From: Actinomycetes bacterium
Lineage (GTDB): Bacteria; Actinomycetota; Acidimicrobiia; Acidimicrobiales; Acidimicrobiaceae
NCBI GenBank assembly: GCA_021803345.1
Contig: JAJZLS010000056.1
Span: 1-64,000, forward strand
DNA: 64,000 nt
Direction: 5' to 3'
A model generated the notes under the pieces. The model was not told the origin of the DNA. It saw only the letters and a program-made list of their open reading frames with translations, and did no database searches. The translations under genes and the position numbers were made by a program. Below, one piece after another: positions 1 to 7,700 of this stretch (the stretch's first letter is position 1; each line of letters starts with the position of its first letter).

Positions 1-2
1 AC

Positions 3-122
3 CTCAACCATTATGAAACAGGTACAAAAGTCAGCGACGAAGAGCTTGCTAACATTCCTCTCAAACGTCACGAGTTTCATGGTGACTGGAATTACACAAT
101 TGCTCAATCAGACTCTCGGTGA
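3..122 (+). CDS. ISAzo13-family transposase, C-terminal fragment (cut by window edge)
   Basis: The third forward frame is open from the window edge to a TGA at 120-122. Its roughly 39 residues include KVSDEELANI and FHGDWNYTI. This matches the conserved end of ISAzo13 (Rhodopirellula-type) transposases, which close with a KVSDEEL segment followed by FHGxWNYTI. Only the C-terminus is visible, so intactness cannot be judged. The right inverted repeat should lie a little downstream, between 122 and about 210, but I could not recognise it without the other end. The element sits just past the 3' end of the cobalamin operon on the other strand. Confidence 0.75.
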   Translation, partial: LNHYETGTKVSDEELANIPLKRHEFHGDWNYTIAQSDSR

Positions 123-211
123 GCCCTTAGCGAATAGGTGTTTAAACCCTGGAAAAATGGCATCTAGACGCCTACCTACCGTGATATTTTTTAACCGTGG
201 CAAATCGGCCA

Positions 212-1063
212 TCAATGCTGATGAAACCCGTTCTCAAATGTCAGTGCGACTTTATGTTCATGGCCAGGAAAGGGATTTCTATAAACACACATATCGCAGT
301 TCATCATTTGGACGTCTGGATTAAGCACTTTTGAAATAAGAAGGTCGGCGATTCTGGGGTCGGGACCCATTTCGGCTGCAAGAGCCAATTCGATTTCCGG
401 ATGCTCAAGATGCCAGGCTCTGCTCTCATTGTAGATTCTTTCAAGTAAAGCGCCGGCAAAGAGAAAATAAGGTGTGACAGCGATTTGAGTGGCTCCAAGT
501 TTGTAAAGCCGCTCCAATGTGTCGGTTACCTTAGGTAGAGCCAGTGAAACAAATGCAGGATGTACTTCGCCAATCTGACCCCGTTCGCTAAGGAGCCTGG
601 CGATCTTGTAAAGGTCGGAGTTGGCGTCAGGGTCAGTGGACCCTCTTCCCACTAAAACAACATGGTCAGGCCTAAATGGTGCAGGTTGCGTGAATGGTTG
701 CAACGTGCGCTGTTCGATTATCTCCAACAACTGGGAGGTGATCGAAAGATCTCTTATGGAGTCGAACTTGATATTTGGATGTGCTCTTCTCGCATCAGCG
801 AGTGCTGCGGGAATGTCGTTTTTTACATGGCCCGCGGCCAGCAACAGAAGCGGAACCACCGTAACTTGGTCAAGACGGTGATTAGTGACGAGATTTTTGA
901 GGCCTATTGAAATTTCCGGCGATGCCAATTCAATAAACCCGTATCCGGTTGGGAGTGATGCTTTCTCAGCCACCTGATTGGCCAGATTACAAAATTGTTC
1001 GATCCCAAGCCCGGATTTAGTCCCATGGCCGATAATAAACAATCCAGAATTCGAACTGCTCAT
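212..1063 (-). CDS. cbiX: CbiX: sirohydrochlorin cobaltochelatase (two-domain form)
   Basis: Inserts Co2+ into sirohydrochlorin, the metal-insertion step of the early-cobalt (anaerobic) B12 route, in the cytoplasm. The 283-residue protein has two chelatase repeats. The N-terminal repeat has IIGHGTKS and the metal-ligand region AAGHVKNDIP. The second starts at VGRGSTDPDAN, usual for long CbiX. The C-terminus carries MNCDMC, the MxCxxC motif that binds an Fe-S cluster in characterised long CbiX proteins, but the His-rich stretch of some homologues is absent apart from a final HQH. Last gene of the minus-strand operon; its ATG overlaps the cbiC stop (ATGA). The class can also load iron, so metal specificity is inferred from context. 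Confidence 0.93.
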   Translation of the reverse strand: MSSSNSGLFIIGHGTKSGLGIEQFCNLANQVAEKASLPTGYGFIELASPEISIGLKNLVTNHRLDQVTVVPLLLLAAGHVKNDIPAALADARRAHPNIKFDSIRDLSITSQLLEIIEQRTLQPFTQPAPFRPDHVVLVGRGSTDPDANSDLYKIARLLSERGQIGEVHPAFVSLALPKVTDTLERLYKLGATQIAVTPYFLFAGALLERIYNESRAWHLEHPEIELALAAEMGPDPRIADLLISKVLNPDVQMMNCDMCVYRNPFPGHEHKVALTFENGFHQH

Positions 1064-1659
1064 CTGTGTGAAACTCCTGGATTCTCTCTTAATCGCAGCA
1101 AGGCATTCATTGCCGCACTGGCCGCAGGCGATCCGCCTTTGTTACCCTGATTAGTAATAAAGTTGAATCTACTATGAGCCAAAAGGTTCTTAGTTTCTGC
1201 TGCTCCGATAAATCCGACAGGAAGTCCTATGATCAGCGCCGGATTAAACCAGGAGGCATTTTCTAACTCTACAAGTGCAGCTAAGGCAGTAGGCGCGCAG
1301 CCTATTACAAATAAGCCGTTTTCGGGATTGAGCTCGGCTGCTTTTGCCATCGCGCTGTAGCTACGTGTTGGAAAGCCGGCAGGTGACGAGGCAACCGCAT
1401 TTAGGTAACAATTAGTAGGGTATTTAGTGATGCCGGCACGAACCATTTCGACGTCGCAGGTGACCACGCAGCCTTTTTCTAAAGCGTCAATTCCGATTTC
1501 GATCGCCTTAGGAGAAAACAGCAGCGACTGTCCTAGTTCGAAGTCCGCCGTTGCATGGACGATGCGTTTAGCAATTTCACCTTCCAATTCGGAGTAGCGA
1601 GTTGCATCGAAGTTTTCGTTTATGACTTCATAACTCTGTGATTCAATTGGGTGTTTCAA
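1060..1659 (-). CDS. cbiC: CbiC/CobH: (cobalt-)precorrin-8 methylmutase
   Basis: Moves the C11 methyl group to C12, giving (cobalt-)hydrogenobyrinate/cobyrinate. Family signatures are visible: HPIESQSYEVI at the N-terminus, DVEMVRAGI in the middle, GCAPTALAAL, and GLPVGFIGAAETK near the C-terminus. I place the start at a TTG at 1659, preceded by GAGAGGTGGG, giving 199 residues and a 17-base overlap with the ferredoxin stop. An ATG at 1680 is the alternative but has poorly spaced SD-like bases. The still longer open frame to 1815 only shadows the ferredoxin gene. Tight overlaps on both sides indicate translational coupling. Confidence 0.92.
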   Translation of the reverse strand: MKHPIESQSYEVINENFDATRYSELEGEIAKRIVHATADFELGQSLLFSPKAIEIGIDALEKGCVVTCDVEMVRAGITKYPTNCYLNAVASSPAGFPTRSYSAMAKAAELNPENGLFVIGCAPTALAALVELENASWFNPALIIGLPVGFIGAAETKNLLAHSRFNFITNQGNKGGSPAASAAMNALLRLRENPGVSHR

Positions 1660-1855
1660 GTCCCACCTCTCTAATTGCATCCCTGGGACATACTTCAATG
1701 CATTCATCACAGAGATCGCAAAGACGATGGAGAATCTCTGGTTTGAGCTGATTTTTGACGAGAGCCCTCGAGTGACACGTTGAAATACAAATGCCGCAAG
1801 CGGTACATGAGTCATTTATTTCCAGTTTTAAAATTTCAATCACAGGAGCTGTCAC
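1643..1855 (-). CDS. Small 2x[4Fe-4S] ferredoxin in the cobalamin operon
   Basis: A 70-residue protein with two cluster-binding motifs. The first is CTACGICISTC (CxxCxxCxxxC) and the second CDLCDECIEVCP. This is the classical bacterial ferredoxin pattern, so two low-potential [4Fe-4S] clusters are expected. It starts with GTG right after the cbiGH stop and overlaps the start of cbiC, so it is co-translated with corrin-ring enzymes. A plausible job is electron supply to a reductive step of corrin synthesis, such as keeping cobalt reduced or an Fe-S methyltransferase or chelatase step. That role is inference from position only. Confidence 0.9.
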   Translation of the reverse strand: MTAPVIEILKLEINDSCTACGICISTCHSRALVKNQLKPEILHRLCDLCDECIEVCPRDAIREVGLETPN

Positions 1856-3550
1856 TTAAATTCTGTATCCCCTTGGTGTAAATATATAGTCGCCGAAACG
1901 CGTAGTGGTGGAAGAACCGATGATCACCACGGAGTTCATGTCTACAATGCCCGGGTCCACTGAATCGAGGGTGGAGATTAATTTCTGTTGGTTTTGTCGA
2001 CCCACGTTTTTTACAATTGCTACCGCTGTTTGCGGTTTTCTATGCTTAGCGATAATGTCAAGTGCTTTCGGAAGTTGCCAGGTTCTGGTTTTAGATTGTG
2101 GATTGTAGATAACTATTGTTATGTCTGCCTCAGCAAACTTCTCTATTCTGTTCTCAATTGTCTCCCATGGGGTGAGAAGGTCAGAAAGCGAGAGATATGC
2201 GTGATCGTGGCCCAATGGGGCACCAAGCAGGGCACCGCTGGCAAGACCGGCGGTGATGCCGGGTACAACGGAGACCTCGGGAAGGTCCGTGGGTTTGGTG
2301 CCATTTGAAATTGAGGTGGAATGAAGAACTTCAAATGTGATTGACGCCATCGCGAATACCTCTGGATCCCCTGAACATACAATCGCAGTCGATCTCCCAG
2401 CACTTGCATATTCAAGCGCCAACTTCACTCTTTTGAGTTCATCACCGATGGGGGAGCGAATTATCAATTGGTGTGGGGAAAGTAGCTCCTGGCATTGTTC
2501 GATATAGGGCTGATAGCCTATTACCACTTCGGATCCCAACAGCGCTTCTACCGCTTGTGGTGTGCGCATCATGGATGAGCCAGGGCCTAAACCTACCAGT
2601 TTTATGGATCCCGCGGGTCTAATCCTGGCGATCGATACCGTGGCCTTGACACTTTTTTCTTTGGTAACCAGAAGTTGTCCAAATCGTGAGCCCAAAATTG
2701 CTGCGGCTTCTGAAACTGACCGGGTGCCAACGTGATCACGGACAGCCTCTGAACCGTTAGGTACGTCTACCTGGTCCAGCTGCTCTGCTGTGAATGATTC
2801 AATTTCAATGCCCTGTCCCACGATCGCCGGATGATCCCTACGAATTTCGATGGTGGCTATTTTAGCCACAGCTCTGATGTCGAGCGAATTCCGTTCAAGT
2901 ACGGTCTCGATAAGCGAGCCAACCTCTGCCGCCGAGGCGTCACTTGAGCATCCTATTCCTAATACAAGGGACGCAGGAATAAGCTGAACCTCTGGGGAAG
3001 CCTTGTTTTCAGAGAGTTTCATCTTTTTGTCTGAAATAATGATTCGGGCCGGTCCAGCGCCATTTTTCAGGTTTATCGGACCGGGCCAATTGATTTCATT
3101 ATCGATAACAGGATCAAGCCCTTCCAGCATCAACTCAATCAGAGCAGCCACTTCTCCCTGAGCGCTGAATCCGCTCAGACCGTCGGCTGCGGATATACCT
3201 TTTTTTTCAGATGCGGTGGTAATCACCGCGGTAGAACCTTTTCTGGAGCTGAGCTCTGAGGCCAACCGGTTCGCGCCTCTGTGTCCACCTAGGACAGGAA
3301 TTACGAACTCGCCACTTTCGTCAATTGCTATTACCACCGGGTCAGTATCTTTATTGAGGTTTCTGTTTGCAAGCAGTCTTACAACAATGGGCAATGCCAT
3401 CACCAGAACCAGCGAATTGGCTTGATTCCAGTACCGGTCCAAAAATTGAGAGGGCAGACCTACCTCAACTTTAAGTCCAAGTCCTATGGCTGTTTTTGCA
3501 CCTCGCTCGTTTATGGCTAGTGAGTAAATATTGGACGTATCGAAATTCAC
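1856..3550 (-). CDS. cbiGH: CbiG-CbiH fusion: cobalt-precorrin-5A hydrolase / precorrin-3B C17-methyltransferase
   Basis: Two consecutive ring-contraction enzymes in one 564-residue chain. The first ~310 residues are CbiG, with PVLGGHRGANRLA and the C-terminal CbiG segment VLGIGCSSDASA; CbiG opens the delta-lactone and releases acetaldehyde. The remaining ~250 are a SAM-dependent tetrapyrrole methylase of the CobJ/CbiH class, with KLVGLGPGS, CSGDPEVFAMA and VVPGITAGLASGALLGAPLGH. I place the start at GTG 3550 because it overlaps the cbiET stop as GTGA. The open frame extends to 3601, but the extra 17 residues lie inside cbiET and do not look like a CbiG N-terminus. Confidence 0.93.
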   Translation of the reverse strand: MNFDTSNIYSLAINERGAKTAIGLGLKVEVGLPSQFLDRYWNQANSLVLVMALPIVVRLLANRNLNKDTDPVVIAIDESGEFVIPVLGGHRGANRLASELSSRKGSTAVITTASEKKGISAADGLSGFSAQGEVAALIELMLEGLDPVIDNEINWPGPINLKNGAGPARIIISDKKMKLSENKASPEVQLIPASLVLGIGCSSDASAAEVGSLIETVLERNSLDIRAVAKIATIEIRRDHPAIVGQGIEIESFTAEQLDQVDVPNGSEAVRDHVGTRSVSEAAAILGSRFGQLLVTKEKSVKATVSIARIRPAGSIKLVGLGPGSSMMRTPQAVEALLGSEVVIGYQPYIEQCQELLSPHQLIIRSPIGDELKRVKLALEYASAGRSTAIVCSGDPEVFAMASITFEVLHSTSISNGTKPTDLPEVSVVPGITAGLASGALLGAPLGHDHAYLSLSDLLTPWETIENRIEKFAEADITIVIYNPQSKTRTWQLPKALDIIAKHRKPQTAVAIVKNVGRQNQQKLISTLDSVDPGIVDMNSVVIIGSSTTTRFGDYIFTPRGYRI

Positions 3551-4776
3551 GGCAGAAATCCCCAGGTTAAAAAAACAGGGTTTTCTCCTGAAAGACGCCA
3601 TGAGCCGTCCGGGAGTTTCTTGCCTGTTGGAAGTATCACCTGCATCAGATTACCGAGAATGTCCGCAGATTCCACCGCTCTATTAATAGAGGCGTAACTT
3701 GCCAGCACAAATGTTGGTCGGGTCAGAGTTTCCCGGAGTCTCCGTACTACCGCGATTCCTCCCCCTCCAATAAAGATTGCATCTGGATCTGGCAATGAAG
3801 GAAGTTGTTTGGCTGCGTCGCTATTGAGGATTGTCGCATTTTCGAGGTTGCCGCAGTTCAATTGAAGCAATCTGAGTGAAATTGGATCCTTGTCGATGAG
3901 TACAAGCTGAGTCTCAGGCAGGCGATTTCTAACCGAGAGTGCTATGCTTCCACTGCCAGCCCCGATATCCCATAGACATTTTTTGCCGGTGTCCAAGTGG
4001 GGTTGAAGTTTTGAGACTATAACCTCTCGGACTTCCTCCTTGGTAATCATTCCCCGTCGGTGGTACGGTTGGCCACTCCTGTGTGCTAGGACATGATTTC
4101 CCACTGTGGCCTCTGGCCGTCTTTCCCGCAATACAATCAGGATCGAAAGACTGTCGAATGTCTTTTGACATATGGACTGAAGTGACAGTTCCTCGATTAA
4201 CTCGTCTTGGTAGCCGATCCTCTGTAATACAAAACAGTGCTCAAATGTTGCCCTGGCATCAAGGAGTATCTGTGCGATGAAATCCGGGGGATTATCTGGA
4301 GAGCAAAGGACAGCGAGTTTCAGATAGGGGTCACTCGAGTCCACAGCATCGAGAAGCTTCATTAAGAAGTCTCCGTAGCGTCTTCCATGTGCACTGATTA
4401 CTACAGCATCTTCCCAGTTGAGCCCTATGCGGGCGAAAGCCAAAGAAATCGATGATGAAGATGGATGGACAGCTAGAGGTATATCAGGCCAGGCTTGCGC
4501 GATAGACCTTACGATTCCAAAATATCCGGGGTCACCTGAAGCGAGCACCAGAACGTTCCCCTGGTGGGATTCAATTTCAGCTAACATGGCTCTGTCAGTC
4601 GCTTCCCAGGTTTGAACAGGTATCCCGGTTTTGCTCAAGAGCTCTGACAGCAACTGAATTTGCCTTGTGCTGCCCAGCAGTACGGAACTCGATTGCGCCA
4701 ATTCAATGAACGCATCATCTGTCATACCTATCGTTCCATTACCTTCGATGCCGATTACGCTTATCGTGTCAGGCAT
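3547..4776 (-). CDS. cobL: CbiE-CbiT fusion (CobL type): precorrin-6B C5,15-methyltransferase, decarboxylating
   Basis: Adds methyl groups at C5 and C15 and decarboxylates the C12 acetate. The N-terminal ~195 residues are a tetrapyrrole methylase (CbiE) with VLASGDPGYFGI. The C-terminal ~195 are a Rossmann-type SAM methyltransferase (CbiT) with the binding loop WDIGAGSGSIAL and later FIGGGG. The length, 409 residues, is normal for CobL. The ATG overlaps the end of cbiD by eight bases and the stop overlaps the cbiGH start by four, so it is firmly within the operon. Confidence 0.94.
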   Translation of the reverse strand: MPDTISVIGIEGNGTIGMTDDAFIELAQSSSVLLGSTRQIQLLSELLSKTGIPVQTWEATDRAMLAEIESHQGNVLVLASGDPGYFGIVRSIAQAWPDIPLAVHPSSSSISLAFARIGLNWEDAVVISAHGRRYGDFLMKLLDAVDSSDPYLKLAVLCSPDNPPDFIAQILLDARATFEHCFVLQRIGYQDELIEELSLQSICQKTFDSLSILIVLRERRPEATVGNHVLAHRSGQPYHRRGMITKEEVREVIVSKLQPHLDTGKKCLWDIGAGSGSIALSVRNRLPETQLVLIDKDPISLRLLQLNCGNLENATILNSDAAKQLPSLPDPDAIFIGGGGIAVVRRLRETLTRPTFVLASYASINRAVESADILGNLMQVILPTGKKLPDGSWRLSGENPVFLTWGFLP

Positions 4777-5836
4777 GTGCTATGACCGATGACCCTTCGA
4801 AATCAACCATTATCACAGAAATGTCGATTGTGTCCGAAACGTAATTGGCGCATGCCCGCTTGGCCAGTTGGCAGAGGATCGTTAAAGGCTCTGTCTGCTG
4901 CTCCTCTATGCACACTTCATAGAAATGCCTGGCAGTGTTGGTGGCTGTAGCAGCTTCAATCACCTTTTGACTTGCACCGGCTTTTAGGGCTGCCTCAAGC
5001 AGGATCTGGTTATTTATGTCCGACCGGTGAAAATGCGTCATCATAACTTCGTTGGCTAATTTTGAGATTTTACCTGCCATCCCCACCCAGCTGACTTTGA
5101 TTATTGCCCGACTTTGCGCTCTTTTTAGCGCAATTCCAGTGAAGTCACCAACTTCAACAAAGCAGACTTTGTCGAGATGGGAAAATAGTTCCATAGCGCA
5201 GGTTTCAGAGCGCGATCCGGTGGCAAGCACGATTTCTTTTTCCCTCTGCGCAGCTGCCACGTCAATCTGCTGTACCACTGAGGCTCGATAGGCTGAAGTG
5301 GAAAATGGGCGTACAATTCCGGTTGTCCCCAGTATGGAGATTCCACCAAGTATCCCCAGCCGTTCATTGGTGGTCCGTAGCGCCATATCTTTCCCCCCGG
5401 GAACGCTGAATGTGAGTTCGAGTCCCTTTTCAGTTACTTCCCTGACTGCAGCTTTAATCATTCTTGAAGGTACCGGGTTAATCGCAGGTGCTCCAACTTC
5501 TAGTCCAAGCCCAGGTTTGGTTATCGTGCCGATACCGTCACCAGCGATATAAATAAGTTCACTCTGGTTATCGAGCAGCTTGGCATGCACTGTGATCCTT
5601 GCCCCGTCCGTGCAATCCGGGTCATCTCCGGCATCTTTTACCACTACGGCTCCGCCTGTTCCACTGTCTTCGACCGGAAAGGAGATTCGTTTTCCGGAAG
5701 GTATTGCGATTTCAACCTCCCTGGGCAGCTCTCCCGTGAGCGTTAATAAGGTGGCAGCCTTAGCTGCAGCGCTGGCGCAAGTTCCTGTTGTCCACCCTGT
5801 ACGTAGTTGTTTTGGCTCTGTGGGGGTCATGGGCAA
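4769..5836 (-). CDS. cbiD: CbiD: cobalt-precorrin-5B C1-methyltransferase
   Basis: Methylates C1 of cobalt-precorrin-5B; CbiD is a marker of the anaerobic B12 pathway. The N-terminus reads LRTGWTTGTCASAAAKAA, the family signature. GILGGISILGTTGIVRPFS and LATGSRSE follow at normal positions. The length, about 355 residues, is typical. The start is either TTG at 5836 (GAGG four bases upstream) or ATG at 5830 (same GAGG, ten bases upstream); the two differ by two residues. A 104-base gap separates it from cbiF, the largest internal gap in this part of the operon. I saw no terminator in it. Confidence 0.94.
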   Translation of the reverse strand: MPMTPTEPKQLRTGWTTGTCASAAAKAATLLTLTGELPREVEIAIPSGKRISFPVEDSGTGGAVVVKDAGDDPDCTDGARITVHAKLLDNQSELIYIAGDGIGTITKPGLGLEVGAPAINPVPSRMIKAAVREVTEKGLELTFSVPGGKDMALRTTNERLGILGGISILGTTGIVRPFSTSAYRASVVQQIDVAAAQREKEIVLATGSRSETCAMELFSHLDKVCFVEVGDFTGIALKRAQSRAIIKVSWVGMAGKISKLANEVMMTHFHRSDINNQILLEAALKAGASQKVIEAATATNTARHFYEVCIEEQQTEPLTILCQLAKRACANYVSDTIDISVIMVDFEGSSVIAHA

Positions 5837-5940
5837 AAATCCTCAATCAAAAGATAATTGCGAGTCTACAATGACGGATTGTAAGCCGATACTTGAGAAT
5901 GGCTCCAGCACTGTTTTGATTGCCAGCTGACTCGACAGTT

Positions 5941-6753
5941 CTAGGCGTCATTGGGTCGGATTTTAGTCGGCCTGCCAGAGGTTGTGCCGGAGAGCGACCT
6001 TTTACGGAATCTATGAGCATACTGTGGCGAATAAAGGTGAGATCTTTGAGTTGGTCCGCTCAGAACCTCTCCCACCACCACCAGCACGGTTCTATTGGCA
6101 CCACTGGAAGCCATTTCGCTGGCGAGTGACCCAATGGTTGTCTTCACAACCTTTTCATCTTCCCAGGTTGCCCGAATAACGATAGCCGCAGGCGTATTTT
6201 CATTGAAAGCGGAGCCATCGCAAAGAAGTTCATTTTGAAGTTGCTGAGGATGTGCGCCGGATAGAAATATACCCAGTGTTCCACCAATTTTGGCGAATGC
6301 GCTAACAGATTCCCTTTCCGGCATTGATGCCTTGGTTTTACCCGCCAGTCTGGTAAATATTACGCTTTGGGATAGAGCCGGGATGGTGAATTCGCGCTGA
6401 AGGATTGCAGCGGCAGCAGCCAGTGACGTTACCCCTGGAACGATCTCAAATTCAAGCTGAGATTGAATGCAGAAGTCAATTTGCTCCTGGATAGCACCGT
6501 ACACTGATGGGTCACCCGAGTGTAGCCGAACGATCCTGGAGCTGTTTCCGGACCTGGAATAGACTTCAAGGACGTCTTCAAGCGTCATTCCGGCAGAATC
6601 GAATACAGTTGCCGAGTCATTTTTGTATCTGAGTAATTCACTTGGTACCAAAGATGAAGCCCAAATAATTATCTCAGCGGCAGCAAGCCTGTTGCTGCCC
6701 TTTACTGTGATCAGTTCTGGATCACCCGGACCGGCGCCTACGAAGCTTATCAT
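5941..6753 (-). CDS. cbiF: CbiF/CobM: (cobalt-)precorrin-4 C11-methyltransferase
   Basis: SAM-dependent methylation at C11. The 270-residue protein shows the tetrapyrrole methylase glycine-rich loop GAGPGDPELITVKG at its N-terminus, then IWASSLVP, RLHSGDPSVYGA and VPGVTSLAAAAA, all characteristic of CbiF/CobM. The ATG overlaps the cbiL stop as ATGA. Residues after about 250 (basic, Ser/Thr-rich) extend slightly beyond the core fold and look poorly conserved. Confidence 0.94.
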   Translation of the reverse strand: MISFVGAGPGDPELITVKGSNRLAAAEIIIWASSLVPSELLRYKNDSATVFDSAGMTLEDVLEVYSRSGNSSRIVRLHSGDPSVYGAIQEQIDFCIQSQLEFEIVPGVTSLAAAAAILQREFTIPALSQSVIFTRLAGKTKASMPERESVSAFAKIGGTLGIFLSGAHPQQLQNELLCDGSAFNENTPAAIVIRATWEDEKVVKTTIGSLASEMASSGANRTVLVVVGEVLSGPTQRSHLYSPQYAHRFRKRSLSGTTSGRPTKIRPNDA

Positions 6754-7532
6754 TGAAGTGATTCCTTTTTTATCTTTGAATATCCTGTAAAAGGTATGTT
6801 TCTAACAGGGGGGACGATTACGGTGGCCAGATAAGCGATCGATGATTCTTCAATCTGATCAAGTTCTATAACTCTTTCACCATCAAGTCCCAGTAGTTCT
6901 CCAACCATTGCTCCACTTAGCCGATCGGCTTTCGCCAGCTGTTCTTTGATGTCGCCAATGTGCCTCCCGCCTTTGTATATGACAATTGCGGCTTCTGGGT
7001 GATCGAGCGCATCGCTTAGGTCATCGAGAGTTTCGTTTGCGGTTATCAGGAAAAGTTTTTCGGTCTCATTCAGAAGTTCCACCTGAGATTCGGAGGCAAC
7101 CTGTTGAAATGCCATAATTCCCGGCACTGTGGTAATCGCGATCTTAGGGTCGAGCGCCCTTATTTGGTTTGCCACTAATGCGAAGGTTGAGAAAACATTG
7201 GGATCCCCCAGGGTAATAAAGACGATGTTTTGACCCCGTGAAAGGGGAGCAAGAAGTTCTTTGGCAGCGTTTTGCGCAGTTCGTTTTCTGGCTTGTATTC
7301 CAGATTCTCCGGTTGCCATTTCGAATATCAATCTTTGATAGCGGATCTGCGGCATGACTTTTCGCACTATTGATTCTGCCCTGCCTTCAATATCCGGTGC
7401 AGAGCACGGTGAAATCACGAGGTCGGCATTTCGGATGGCGTCAAGGGCAGCCAGTGTTAGCATTGCCGGGTCGCCGGGACCTACACCCACCCCAATCAGC
7501 TGTCCCGGTTGTCTATGTGTTGAGTCTGGCAC
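6750..7532 (-). CDS. cbiL: CbiL/CobI: (cobalt-)precorrin-2 C20-methyltransferase
   Basis: First SAM methylation after precorrin-2/cobalt-sirohydrochlorin. Motifs are GVGVGPGDPAMLTLAAL near the N-terminus, ITLGDPNVFSTF and TVPGIMAFQQVA. The open frame reaches 7655, but the extra 41 residues lack family similarity. GTG at 7532 follows GGAG by six bases and begins just before the glycine-rich loop, so I use it (260 residues). It is followed directly by cbiF. The 168 bases upstream separate it from the membrane protein gene and include a perfect inverted repeat, so a secondary promoter here is possible. Confidence 0.93.
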   Translation of the reverse strand: MPDSTHRQPGQLIGVGVGPGDPAMLTLAALDAIRNADLVISPCSAPDIEGRAESIVRKVMPQIRYQRLIFEMATGESGIQARKRTAQNAAKELLAPLSRGQNIVFITLGDPNVFSTFALVANQIRALDPKIAITTVPGIMAFQQVASESQVELLNETEKLFLITANETLDDLSDALDHPEAAIVIYKGGRHIGDIKEQLAKADRLSGAMVGELLGLDGERVIELDQIEESSIAYLATVIVPPVRNIPFTGYSKIKKESLQ

Positions 7533-7671
7533 TAGTAGCTCCGTTGAAAATAATTTTAAAATGAGCCTAATGACAGCGGAGGTTCTTTGCGCGCAGGGAG
7601 TGGAGAGGTCAATATTGGTTGGTTGAGTTGGCCAGTTTTGAGACCTGACCGGCAATCGTTTCTGTTGTTGG

Positions 7672-7688
7672 CTTTGTATTTTACAAAG
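7672..7688. promoter_or_regulatory. Perfect 7-bp inverted repeat upstream of cbiL
   Basis: CTTTGTA and TACAAAG are exact inverted repeats separated by TTT, lying between the stop of the membrane protein gene (7701) and the cbiL start (7532). The short spacer and AT-rich arms fit a small operator better than a strong terminator. No matching copy was noticed elsewhere in the window. Function unknown. Confidence 0.35.
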
Positions 7689-7700
7689 AAATTGCTTGTA

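Noticed and set aside
13..324. 103-codon plus-strand ORF at the left edge
   Set aside because: It runs across the transposase fragment in another frame and into cbiX antisense; no family resemblance.
1060..1815. Long 251-codon version of cbiC
   Set aside because: The N-terminal 45-52 residues lie in another frame of the ferredoxin gene, whose eight Cys motif is unmistakable; an SD-preceded TTG at 1659 gives a normal CbiC.
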